Notes: generated by a model from the letters alone, not told the origin. A stretch of DNA of 6,469 bases from an uncultured Eubacteriales bacterium (GCA_900550705.1 URTG01000099.1:1-6469); one strand, 5' to 3'. Shown: positions 1 to 5,500, counted from the stretch's first letter. Translations and numbers: made by a program.

Positions 1-106
1 GGGCCGATTCCCCCTATCAGGGGGAAATGTCCCAAAGGGACAAAAGGGGTAGGGACGATTCCCCCTATCAGGGGGAAATGTCCCAAAGGGACAAAAGGGG
101 TAGGGA
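1..106. repeat. 51-bp tandem direct repeat, two copies, cut by the left edge
   Basis: Two identical 51-bp units run at 5-55 and 56-106, and the first bases of the window (GGG at 1-3) match the end of a further unit, so the array may continue to the left. Each unit carries two perfect inverted repeats. One has 8-bp arms TTCCCCCT/AGGGGGAA around a 3-nt loop (8-15/19-26, and 59-66/70-77). The other has 6-bp arms TGTCCC/GGGACA around AAA (28-33/37-42, and 79-84/88-93). The unit length is divisible by three, so it stays open in translation and gives a spurious 17-residue peptide repeat. I regard it as non-coding. The sequence proves the repeat; its role is unknown. Confidence 0.93.
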
Positions 107-127
107 CCGCTGTCCTCAGTGGCCCGC
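101..127 (+). repeat. Dispersed hairpin element, copy A
   Basis: This segment follows the tandem repeat directly and matches the segment at 5501-5528 in 23 of 28 positions. It includes an identical 11-base core, GCTGTCCTCAG. It folds as a hairpin with arms 104-112 and 117-125 around the loop TCCT, with one G-T wobble (109/120) and one A-C mismatch (106/123). Compared with copy B, one base pair is changed on both sides (C107-G122 here, A-T there), so pairing has been kept. It probably belongs to a dispersed family of short palindromic intergenic repeats. No gene product is proposed. Confidence 0.72.
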
Positions 128-242
128 GATACCGGACGCACCATCGAACGGGGCGATGCACCTGGCGGTTCCGCGCATTGCATCGGCTTGTGGTTTCCTT
201 CATCATAGCATTTTAGAGGGGTGATGTACAGCAAAAAAAACA

Positions 243-272
243 TTGCGCGCCCCCGGTTTTCTGGCGTATGAT
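243..272 (+). promoter_or_regulatory. Probable sigma-A promoter of corA
   Basis: A good -10 hexamer, TATGAT (267-272), lies 18 bp downstream of a weak -35, TTGCGC (243-248, matching only the TTG). An A8 tract at 233-240 sits directly upstream of the -35 and could act as an UP element and compensate for the weak match. Transcription would begin near 279, leaving a leader of only about 22 nt with the ribosome binding site. A weaker alternative is TTGTGG at 188-193. Confidence 0.45.
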
Positions 273-286
273 AGGACTACAGGAGC

Positions 287-293
287 AAGGAGG
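287..293 (+). promoter_or_regulatory. Ribosome binding site fixing the corA start
   Basis: AAGGAGG lies 7 nt before the ATG at 301. The in-frame ATGs at 268 and 295 lie upstream of or almost on this site, so they cannot use it. It therefore decides the start at 301. Confidence 0.85.
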
Positions 294-300
294 GATGCAC

Positions 301-1218
301 ATGGATATCTATCGGCTGGGACAGGCGCTCACGGTGCTGGAGCGGGAGCCACAGGCGGGGGAGCAGGTGCTGGTGCTGCTCACCTCGGAGGAATTGGCCA
401 AGCAGCCCAGGGTGCCGGGGCTGGAGCAGACCCTGCTCCACATGCCCCCGGCCCGGGACGCCCGGACCTGCAAGGCGGAGGTGCGGCGGGACTGCCTGTG
501 CGGCACGGTGGTCACACCCCGGCAGGGCAAGGAGGGTGCGCCGGTGGTCTTTGGCTTTCTGCTGACCCGGGACCGGGCGGCGCTGTGCGACGATTCCGGC
601 GCGGCCCGGGCCATGCTCCGCCGCCTGGCCAAGGACAAGCGCTGGCCGGACAACGGCCCCGGCCGGTTTTTCTATGAATTTCTGGAGCTGCTGCTGGACA
701 AGGAGCTCCGGCACCTGGAGAGCCTGGAGGACCGCCTCTCCGCCCTGGAGGACCGGGTATCCAGCGGGACACTGGAGGAATTCAACGCCGCCCTGTCCAC
801 CCTGCGAAAGGAGGCCATGGTCCGCTTCCGCTACTATGACCAGCTGGACAACCTGGTGTGTGAGCTGGAGGAGAACGAGCCGGGGCTGTTCTCCCCGGAC
901 GACCAGCACCGCTTCCATCTGCTGGAAAAGCGCCTGAGCCGACTGCGGAACCAGGCCCAGCTGCTCCGGGAGTACTGCGTGCAGGTCCGGGAGCTGTTTC
1001 AGGCGGAGATTGACATCCGCCAGAACCGCATTATGAAAATCCTTACCATCGTCACCACCGTGTTCCTGCCCCTGTCTCTGGTGGCCGGGTGGTACGGCAT
1101 GAACTTTGTTGGGATGCCGGAGCTACACTGGAAATATGGCTACCCCGTGGTCATTGGGGTGAGCGTGCTCATCGTGGTGCTCTGCCTGTGGATCTGTAAG
1201 AAAAAGAAATTCTGGTAA
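301..1218 (+). CDS. corA: CorA-family divalent cation (Mg2+/Co2+) channel
   Basis: This is a 305-residue membrane protein of the CorA metal-ion transporter family, which forms pentameric channels for Mg2+ and related cations in the cytoplasmic membrane. The N-terminal ~240 residues are soluble. Residues about 123-245 are highly charged and predicted helical (long Leu/Glu/Arg-rich coiled-coil-like stretches), as expected for the stalk helix. Two transmembrane helices follow at about 246-265 and 281-299. The family signature GMN is at 266-268, inside YGMNF, followed by the short external loop GMPEL. The tail CKKKKFW is basic and cytoplasmic, as in the family. The start at 301 is chosen for its AAGGAGG with 7-nt spacing. 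It is monocistronic, ending at a strong terminator 3 nt after the stop. The N-terminal domain has a Cys cluster (57, 65, 67) that I do not recognise as typical. The family is confident; substrate preference cannot be told from sequence. Confidence 0.93.
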   Translation: MDIYRLGQALTVLEREPQAGEQVLVLLTSEELAKQPRVPGLEQTLLHMPPARDARTCKAEVRRDCLCGTVVTPRQGKEGAPVVFGFLLTRDRAALCDDSGAARAMLRRLAKDKRWPDNGPGRFFYEFLELLLDKELRHLESLEDRLSALEDRVSSGTLEEFNAALSTLRKEAMVRFRYYDQLDNLVCELEENEPGLFSPDDQHRFHLLEKRLSRLRNQAQLLREYCVQVRELFQAEIDIRQNRIMKILTIVTTVFLPLSLVAGWYGMNFVGMPELHWKYGYPVVIGVSVLIVVLCLWICKKKKFW

Positions 1219-1220
1219 CA

Positions 1221-1250
1221 AAAAACAGCCGCCCGCGGGCGGCTGTTTTT
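1221..1250. terminator. Bidirectional rho-independent terminator between corA and the UPF0210 gene
   Basis: A 30-bp perfect palindrome has G/C-rich arms (CAGCCGCCC/GGGCGGCTG) flanked by A5 on the left and T5 on the right. It therefore gives a hairpin plus U-tract on both strands. It lies 2 nt past the corA stop and 18 nt past the end of the minus-strand UPF0210 gene, so it can end both convergent transcripts. Confidence 0.93.
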
Positions 1251-1268
1251 GTAGGTAGAAGCAGAGCC

Positions 1269-2627
1269 TCAGTTTTTCAGGCTCTGCATGGGCGCGGGGA
1301 TACGGCCGCCCCGGGCGACGAAGGCCTGGGAGGAGAAGGGGTGGACGGGCTGCACCGGGGCGGAGCCCAGCAGGCCGCCGAACTCCACGGTGTCGCCCAC
1401 CTTGCAGCCGGGGGCGGGGATGAGACGGACGGCGGTGGTCTTGGTGTTCACCATGCCGATGGCCGCCTCGTCGGCGATGATGGCGGACAGGGTCTCGGCC
1501 GAGGTGTCGCCGGGGACGGCGATCATGTCCAGACCCACGGAGCACACGCAGGTCATGGCCTCCAGCTTGTCCAGGGACAGGGCGCCGGAGGCGGCAGCCG
1601 CGATCATGCCCTCGTCCTCGCTGACGGGGATGAAGGCGCCGGACAGGCCGCCCACATGGGAGGAGGCCATCACGCCGCCCTTCTTCACCGCGTCGTTCAG
1701 CAGGGCCAGGGCGGCGGTGGTGCCGTGGGTGCCGCAGACCTCCAGCCCCATCTCCTCCAGAATACGGGCCACGCTGTCGCCGACGGCGGGGGTGGGGGCC
1801 AGGGACAGGTCCACGATGCCGAAGGGGGTGTCCAGCCGGCGGCTGGCCTCCTGGGCCACCAGCTGGCCCATGCGGGTGATGCGGAAGGCGGTCTTCTTGA
1901 TGGTCTCGGCCACCACGTCGAAGGGCTGGCCCTTCACGGACTGGAGGGCGTGGTGCACCACGCCGGGGCCGGAGACGCCCACGTTGATGACCCGCTCCGG
2001 CTCGCCCACGCCGTGGAACGCACCGGCCATGAAGGGGTTGTCCTCCACCGCGTTGCAGAACACCACCAGCTTGGCGCAGCCGAAGCCTCCCTTGTCGGCG
2101 GTGCGGTTGGCCAGGTCCTTGATGGTCCGGCCCATGAGGGCCACCGCGTCCATGTCGATGCCCGCCTTGGTGGAGCCTACGTTCACGCTGGCACAGACGA
2201 TGTCGGTGGTGGACAGGGCCTCGGGAATGGAGGCGATGAGCTTGCGGTCGGCCTCGGTCATGCCCTTCTGCACCAGGGCGGAGAAGCCGCCGATGAAGTT
2301 CACGCCGGTGGTCTTGGCCGCCCGGTCCAGGGCCTGGGCAAAGGGGGTGTAGTTGTCCGTCTCCGCCGCGGCGGCCACCAGGGCGATGGGGGTGACGGAG
2401 ATGCGCTTGTTTACGATGGGGATGCCGAACTCCTTTTCGATGGCCTCGCCGGTGGCCACCAGCTTTTCGGCGTAGCGGGTGATCTTGTCATAGACCTTGT
2501 CGCAGGCCACCTTCACGTCGCTGTGGGCGCAGGACAGCAGGGAGATGCCCATGGTGATGGTCCGCACGTCCAGATGCTGCTGGTCGATCATCTGGATGGT
2601 CTGCATGATTTCGTTTTGATTCAGCAC
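1269..2627 (-). CDS. UPF0210 / DUF711 (PFL-like fold) protein
   Basis: This 452-residue cytosolic protein belongs to the UPF0210 (DUF711) family and has the usual family length. It is recognised by its N-terminus (LDVRTITMGISLLSC, about 19-33), the NVGSTKAGIDMDAV stretch (149-162), FHGVGEPERVINVGVSGPGVV (about 204-224) and CVCSVGLDMIAVPGDT (360-375). From memory, structures in this family resemble the pyruvate formate-lyase/glycyl-radical barrel, but I see no confident glycyl-radical signature. The biochemical role is not established. Cysteines that might matter are C360, C362 and C408. The start is GTG at 2627-2625, supported by GGAGGG 7 nt upstream and by the family-like N-terminus; the next in-frame ATG is at codon 8 and has less support. 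It is second in an operon, 15 bp after the ACT-domain gene. The same pairing of UPF0210 with a UPF0237 ACT protein is known in many Firmicutes. Confidence 0.93.
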   Translation of the reverse strand: MLNQNEIMQTIQMIDQQHLDVRTITMGISLLSCAHSDVKVACDKVYDKITRYAEKLVATGEAIEKEFGIPIVNKRISVTPIALVAAAAETDNYTPFAQALDRAAKTTGVNFIGGFSALVQKGMTEADRKLIASIPEALSTTDIVCASVNVGSTKAGIDMDAVALMGRTIKDLANRTADKGGFGCAKLVVFCNAVEDNPFMAGAFHGVGEPERVINVGVSGPGVVHHALQSVKGQPFDVVAETIKKTAFRITRMGQLVAQEASRRLDTPFGIVDLSLAPTPAVGDSVARILEEMGLEVCGTHGTTAALALLNDAVKKGGVMASSHVGGLSGAFIPVSEDEGMIAAAASGALSLDKLEAMTCVCSVGLDMIAVPGDTSAETLSAIIADEAAIGMVNTKTTAVRLIPAPGCKVGDTVEFGGLLGSAPVQPVHPFSSQAFVARGGRIPAPMQSLKN

Positions 2628-2634
2628 GGATGGT

Positions 2635-2640
2635 CCCTCC
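2635..2640 (-). promoter_or_regulatory. Ribosome binding site fixing the GTG start of the UPF0210 gene
   Basis: GGAGGG on the minus strand lies 7 nt before the GTG at 2627-2625. It begins 3 nt after the stop codon of the upstream ACT gene, so translational coupling is likely. Confidence 0.8.
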
Positions 2641-2642
2641 GA

Positions 2643-2912
2643 TCAGATACGGTGCATGGCGTTGAAGATGTCCTCCCGCTGGATGCGGATGGACAGGGCC
2701 TGCTCCTGGCCCGCCTGGGCCAGAATGTCAGACATCTCGCCGATGGACTGGGTGCAGGCGGCGGTGTCCACCAGCATGACCATGGTGAAGTAGTCCTGAA
2801 GAACGGTCTGGGTGATGTCCAGAATGTTGATGTTGTGCTGGGCCAGAAGGGCGCAGACGGCGGCGGTGATGCCCACCCGGTCTTTGCCGATGACGGTGAC
2901 AATGGCTTTCAT
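2643..2912 (-). CDS. ACT-domain protein, UPF0237 family
   Basis: This is an 89-residue protein made of a single ACT domain, the small ligand-binding regulatory fold that usually senses amino acids and works as a dimer or larger assembly. The ACT ligand-loop motif GKDRVGI is at 9-15, followed by helix 1 and the NINILDI strand at 27-33, with a second beta-alpha-beta half (about 42-89). This is the UPF0237 type, with no attached enzyme domain. The start ATG at 2912-2910 has AAAGGAAGG 7 nt upstream. It is the first gene of the operon with the UPF0210 gene (15-bp gap, own promoter at 2967-2995). The fixed pairing suggests it senses a small molecule and controls, or binds to, the UPF0210 protein; this is inference. 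The ligand is unknown. Confidence 0.93.
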   Translation of the reverse strand: MKAIVTVIGKDRVGITAAVCALLAQHNINILDITQTVLQDYFTMVMLVDTAACTQSIGEMSDILAQAGQEQALSIRIQREDIFNAMHRI

Positions 2913-2966
2913 TGCAAAACCTTCCTTTATCTAAATGGTACCGGCTGCGGCGCTCGGTTGTCCGCT

Positions 2967-2995
2967 ATTGTACCACAGGCAGAGGAAGATGTAAA
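2967..2995 (-). promoter_or_regulatory. Sigma-A promoter of the ACT-UPF0210 operon
   Basis: On the minus strand, the -35 TTTACA (2995-2990) is followed by a 17-bp spacer and the -10 TACAAT (2972-2967), preceded by TGG, which makes an extended -10. Each hexamer has one mismatch to consensus and the spacing is ideal. The predicted start near 2960 gives a leader of about 48 nt to the ATG at 2912. Confidence 0.85.
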
Positions 2996-3071
2996 TTCCC
3001 GGGATTCTTTTTTCTTTGTTCCACCGGGAGAAACACAGGGCAAAATAAGGAGAAAAATTCTCGGATTTCAC

Positions 3072-3101
3072 CTACCCGGGAAGCCCATTTTATGGTATAC
3101 T
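3072..3101 (+). promoter_or_regulatory. Extended -10 promoter of the PutP-like symporter gene
   Basis: TATACT (3096-3101) is preceded directly by TGG, giving an extended -10. There is no good -35; CTACCC at 3072-3077 is the only element at acceptable spacing (18 bp). Transcription would start near 3108, with a leader of about 57 nt. The weak -35 suggests either reliance on the extended -10 or help from an activator. Confidence 0.65.
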
Positions 3102-3111
3102 AAGAGAAAAT

Positions 3112-3135
3112 TCTTCCGGACGAGCGGCCGGAAGA
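3112..3135 (+). other. Hairpin at the 5' end of the putP leader
   Basis: The arms TCTTCCGG (3112-3119) and CCGGAAGA (3128-3135) pair perfectly over 8 bp with an 8-nt loop, within a few bases of the predicted transcription start. It lies 17 nt before the ribosome binding site, so it does not hide it. A 5' hairpin of this kind could stabilise the mRNA. There is no U-tract, so it is not a terminator. Confidence 0.55.
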
Positions 3136-3164
3136 CGGAGAATCGCAGAAGTAAGGAGAATACT

Positions 3165-4694
3165 ATGTCATTACAGCACCTTATCATTATGGGCACGATC
3201 ATCCTCTATCTGTGCCTGGTGATCTTCACCGGTGTGATGATCGGCCGCCGGAGCAAAAAGAGCTCCGAGGGCTTTTATCTGGGCGGACGGGGAATGGGAC
3301 CCCTGGTCACCGCCATGAGCGCCGAGGCATCGGATATGAGCAGCTACCTGCTCATGGGCATCCCCGGGCTGGCCTATCTCAGCGGCGTGGCGGATGCCAG
3401 CTGGACGGCCATCGGGCTGGCCTTCGGTACCTACTTAAACTTCCTGCTGGTGGCCCGCCGCCTGCGGCGGTACAGCGTCCATCTGGACGCCATCACCATC
3501 CCCAGCTTCATCTCCAAGCGGTATGGAGAGAAAAAGCCGGTGATCATGGGCATTTCCGCCGTGATCATCCTGGTGTTCTTCGTGCCCTATGTGGCCTCCG
3601 GCCTGGCGGCCATCGGCAAGCTGTTCAACAGCCTGTTCGGCTGGAACTATATGGCCGCCGTCATCGTGGGCGCGCTGGTCATTATCAGCTACACCTCGGT
3701 GGGCGGCTTCAGCGCCGTGGCCACCATGGACCTGATCCAGTCCGTCATTATGACCGTCGCCCTGGCCATTATCGTGGTCTTCGGCGTGGTGCAGGCGGGG
3801 GGCATGGACGCGGTGCTGGACCACGCCCGCAGTCTGCCCGGCTTCCTCAGCTTTACCCAGACCTATCACGCCGACTCCGGCGCGGCGGAGCCCTATGGCT
3901 TTATCCGGATCATCTCCATGATGGCCTGGGGCCTGGGCTACTTCGGGATGCCCCACATTCTGGTGCGCTTTATGGCCATCCGGCATGAGGACGAGCTGAA
4001 GCTCTCCCGCCGCATTGCCGCCACCTGGGTGGTGATCTCCATGGCGGTGGCGGTGTTCATCGGCATCGTGGGCCGCGCGGTGTCCAGCACGGGGCAGATC
4101 GCCCTGCTCCAGGGCAGCGCCACCGAGACGGTGATCGTCCGTCTGTCCTACCTGCTGTCGGACTACGGCATTCTCCCCGCCGTCGTGGCGGGCTGTATCC
4201 TGGCCGGTATCCTGGCGGCTACCATGTCCACCGCCGACTCCCAGCTGCTGGCCGCCGCCTCCGCCTTCTCGGAGAACGTGGTGCAGGACATCTTCGGCAA
4301 AAAGCTCACCGCCAAGCAGAATATGCTGGTGGCCCGGGGCACCGTGGTGGTCATTGCCTTTATCGCCATCTTCCTGGCCGCCGACCCCAACAGCAACGTG
4401 TTTAAGATCGTCTCCTTCGCCTGGGCGGGCTTCGGCGCCACCTTCGGCCCCGCCATGCTGTGCGCCCTGTTCTGGCGGCGGAGCAACCGCCAGGGCATTA
4501 TGGCCGGTCTGGTCGTGGGCGGCGTGATGATCTTCGTGTGGAAGTTCCTGGTGGCCCCCCTGGGCGGCCTGTTCGCCATCTATGAGCTGCTGCCCGCCTT
4601 CCTCTGCGCCCTGGCCGCCATCATCGTCGTCTCCCTGGCCACCCCGGCCCCGGAGAAGGAGATCGTGGCGCTGTTTGACAGCTATAATAAGTAA
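3165..4694 (+). CDS. putP: Sodium:solute symporter, PutP (proline) type
   Basis: This 509-residue inner-membrane transporter of the sodium:solute symporter family couples Na+ entry to uptake of an organic solute, most likely L-proline. It contains the usual run of about 12-13 hydrophobic helices. PutP hallmarks are present: GGRGMGPLVTAMSAEASDMS (40-59), with R42, D57 and S59 matching E. coli PutP R40, D55 and S57; helix WGLGYFGMPHILVRFMA (255-271), with W255, Y259 and P263 at the spacing of the PutP solute-site residues; and MSTADSQLL (354-362), with S355/T356 matching the Na+-site S340/T341. The start ATG at 3165 has AAGGAG 6 nt upstream. The same frame is open far upstream, but that part is antisense to other genes and is not coding. 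It is a single-gene unit with its own promoter and terminator. The family is certain; proline as substrate is probable but related members carry other solutes. Confidence 0.93.
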   Translation: MSLQHLIIMGTIILYLCLVIFTGVMIGRRSKKSSEGFYLGGRGMGPLVTAMSAEASDMSSYLLMGIPGLAYLSGVADASWTAIGLAFGTYLNFLLVARRLRRYSVHLDAITIPSFISKRYGEKKPVIMGISAVIILVFFVPYVASGLAAIGKLFNSLFGWNYMAAVIVGALVIISYTSVGGFSAVATMDLIQSVIMTVALAIIVVFGVVQAGGMDAVLDHARSLPGFLSFTQTYHADSGAAEPYGFIRIISMMAWGLGYFGMPHILVRFMAIRHEDELKLSRRIAATWVVISMAVAVFIGIVGRAVSSTGQIALLQGSATETVIVRLSYLLSDYGILPAVVAGCILAGILAATMSTADSQLLAAASAFSENVVQDIFGKKLTAKQNMLVARGTVVVIAFIAIFLAADPNSNVFKIVSFAWAGFGATFGPAMLCALFWRRSNRQGIMAGLVVGGVMIFVWKFLVAPLGGLFAIYELLPAFLCALAAIIVVSLATPAPEKEIVALFDSYNK

Positions 4695-4706
4695 GTCTGA
4701 GCATAA

Positions 4707-4738
4707 AAAACCCCCGTTCCGGCCGGAACGGGGGTTTT
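4707..4738. terminator. Bidirectional rho-independent terminator between putP and the membrane-protein gene
   Basis: A 32-bp perfect palindrome has arms AAAACCCCCGTTCCGG (4707-4722) and CCGGAACGGGGGTTTT (4723-4738). The A-run on the left extends to A6 (4705-4710), so both strands end in a U-tract. It lies 12 nt after the putP stop and 4 nt after the end of the convergent minus-strand gene. Confidence 0.93.
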
Positions 4739-4742
4739 GCGT

Positions 4743-5213
4743 CTATATGAGGGCATACACATCGGCAAAGGTGACAAACCGGGTGAACAGCAGACACAGT
4801 GCCAGCGCCAGATCGACCAGCAGGGCGGAGCAGTACCGCCGCTGTTTGGTCTGCTCCGGGCCGCGGCAGCGGAGGTACCGCCACAGCCGCATTCCGCCCA
4901 CGGCGGCGAAGTAGAGCAGGGTGAGCCAGGGCAGGAGCACCGTCGCCGCCGCGCCGCTGAGATAGGTCTGGATGGGAATACAGGTCAGCAGATAGTAGGG
5001 CTGGCCAGTTCTTCGGGCGCGGACCTGCAAGGCGCATTCCAGAAGAAAGAGGGACAGGACCAGCAGGACATAGAGCAGCTTCACCCGCTCCGGCGGCAGT
5101 GCGTGGGCCAGCCAAAGCAGGTCGTCGCCGTACCGATACGCCAGGAACAGGGTGAACAGCACCGCCAGAATGGGTTCTGCGGAACGGACCAGGAAGGAAC
5201 GGGTGCGCGTCAT
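4743..5213 (-). CDS. Hypothetical four-helix integral membrane protein
   Basis: I do not recognise this 156-residue protein. It is strongly hydrophobic with about four predicted transmembrane segments: about 10-28, 45-64, 85-108 and 128-148. Between the second and third is a basic stretch (QVRARRTGQ, 63-71). Between the third and fourth is a longer basic, probably cytoplasmic loop (RLWRYLRCRGPEQTKQRR, 109-126). No signal peptide cleavage site, catalytic motif or metal-binding cluster is evident. The start ATG at 5213-5211 is chosen because AAAGGAGG lies 6 nt upstream; an in-frame upstream start at 5279 would lie before the predicted transcript start. It forms a single-gene unit with its own promoter and a shared terminator, so context gives no functional hint. 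It looks like a real gene: good ribosome site, promoter and terminator, and a consistent membrane topology. Confidence 0.8.
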   Translation of the reverse strand: MTRTRSFLVRSAEPILAVLFTLFLAYRYGDDLLWLAHALPPERVKLLYVLLVLSLFLLECALQVRARRTGQPYYLLTCIPIQTYLSGAAATVLLPWLTLLYFAAVGGMRLWRYLRCRGPEQTKQRRYCSALLVDLALALCLLFTRFVTFADVYALI

Positions 5214-5219
5214 AGGGAG

Positions 5220-5227
5220 CCTCCTTT
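5220..5227 (-). promoter_or_regulatory. Ribosome binding site fixing the start of the membrane-protein gene
   Basis: AAAGGAGG on the minus strand lies 6 nt before the ATG at 5213-5211. It selects this start over the longer in-frame reading that begins at 5279. Confidence 0.85.
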
Positions 5228-5269
5228 CAGATACCGGTGGGAGCGTCAGGGAAGGGGTTCTCTGATTGG

Positions 5270-5298
5270 AAGGTAGCATAGTTTGGGGAGAATGTCAA
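5270..5298 (-). promoter_or_regulatory. Probable sigma-A promoter of the membrane-protein gene
   Basis: On the minus strand, a perfect -35 TTGACA (5298-5293) is followed by a 17-bp spacer and a weak -10, TACCTT (5275-5270). The -10 is preceded by TGC, which gives the TGN of an extended -10. Transcription would start near 5263, about 50 nt before the ATG. Confidence 0.65.
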
Positions 5299-5331
5299 GA
5301 GTTAGGAGTTGGGAGGGAGGAGTTAGGAGTT
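5299..5331. repeat. 12-bp direct repeat pair
   Basis: GAGTTAGGAGTT occurs at 5299-5310 and again at 5320-5331, a 21-bp period, separated by the purine-rich GGGAGGGAG. It ends directly against the -35 hexamer of the membrane-protein promoter (5293-5298). It may be a small repeat family member or an operator; nothing in the sequence decides between them. Confidence 0.8.
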
Positions 5332-5369
5332 ATCTAAACCTTGGGTCGAAGCCTCTTGTACGGAAGTCA

Positions 5370-5452
5370 CCCTCATCCGCCCCCTGCGGGGGCACCTTCC
5401 CCCTGGAAGGGGGAAGGCTAACCCCTCCACCGCTTCGCGGGCCGGATGAGGG
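5370..5452. repeat. 83-nt cloverleaf-shaped palindromic element
   Basis: The outer arms CCCTCATCCG (5370-5379) and CGGATGAGGG (5443-5452) pair perfectly over 10 bp. Inside are three hairpins in a row: CCCCC/GGGGG around TGC (5380-5384/5388-5392); CCTTCCCCCT/AGGGGGAAGG around GGA (5395-5404/5408-5417); and CCGC/GCGG around TTC (5430-5433/5437-5440). Together they make a four-way junction. It resembles the short G/C-rich palindromic repeats that I recall as common between genes in gut Clostridia; that is recollection, not a search. It is not a tRNA: the stem lengths are wrong and there is no T-loop or CCA end. Confidence 0.8.
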
Positions 5453-5458
5453 GGATTG

Positions 5459-5497
5459 AAGGGCCTTGAGCCTTTACGATAGACAGAAAAGGCCCTT
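5459..5497. repeat. Inverted repeat with a 21-nt loop downstream of mtaB
   Basis: AAGGGCCTT (5459-5467) pairs perfectly with AAGGCCCTT (5489-5497). It lies between the cloverleaf element and hairpin copy B, just downstream of the mtaB stop in the minus-strand transcript. It lacks a following U-tract on either strand, so a terminator role is doubtful. Confidence 0.55.
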
Positions 5498-5500
5498 TCG

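Larger units (their letters stand above)
1..300. other. Intergenic region upstream of corA
   Basis: No credible gene lies here. The first 127 bases are repeats. From about 128 to 230 the sequence is unassigned except for an inverted repeat, CGATGCA at 154-160 against TGCATCG at 179-185, enclosing a smaller GCGG/CCGC stem. This could be a structured leader remnant or chance. An A8 tract at 233-240 lies just upstream of the proposed corA promoter and resembles an UP element. A short frame at 224-271 has a purine-rich stretch only 2 nt before its ATG and is not called as a gene. Confidence 0.7.

Noticed and set aside
1..106. A CRISPR array
   Set aside because: The repeats are directly adjacent 51-bp units without unique spacers, and no cas gene is present.
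27..224. A small plus-strand frame with a 17-residue peptide repeat
   Set aside because: It is simply the 51-bp DNA repeat read in frame; it has no good ribosome binding site, and the unit is better explained by its inverted repeats.
224..271. A possible 15-codon leader peptide (ATG at 224) before corA
   Set aside because: The purine stretch GAGGGG is only 2 nt from the ATG, the proposed corA promoter lies inside or after the frame, and the composition is not that of an attenuation peptide.
243..937. Several long open frames overlapping corA on both strands
   Set aside because: They are shadows of the high-G/C corA gene; none has a family-like translation or a ribosome site comparable with that at 287-293.
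1341..3164. A stop-free plus-strand frame that continues upstream of the symporter gene for about 1.8 kb and would give a protein of over 1100 residues
   Set aside because: It is antisense to the well-supported UPF0210 and ACT genes, its translation is low-complexity Gly/His/Ala-rich, and the symporter has its own promoter and ribosome site just before 3165. The open frame is a by-product of high G/C codon use.
5370..5452. A tRNA gene, suggested by the cloverleaf shape
   Set aside because: The outer stem is 10 bp, the internal stems do not match D, anticodon and T arms, and there is no T-loop sequence or CCA end.
5459..5497. A rho-independent terminator for mtaB
   Set aside because: The stem has a 21-nt loop and no U-tract follows it on the minus strand.
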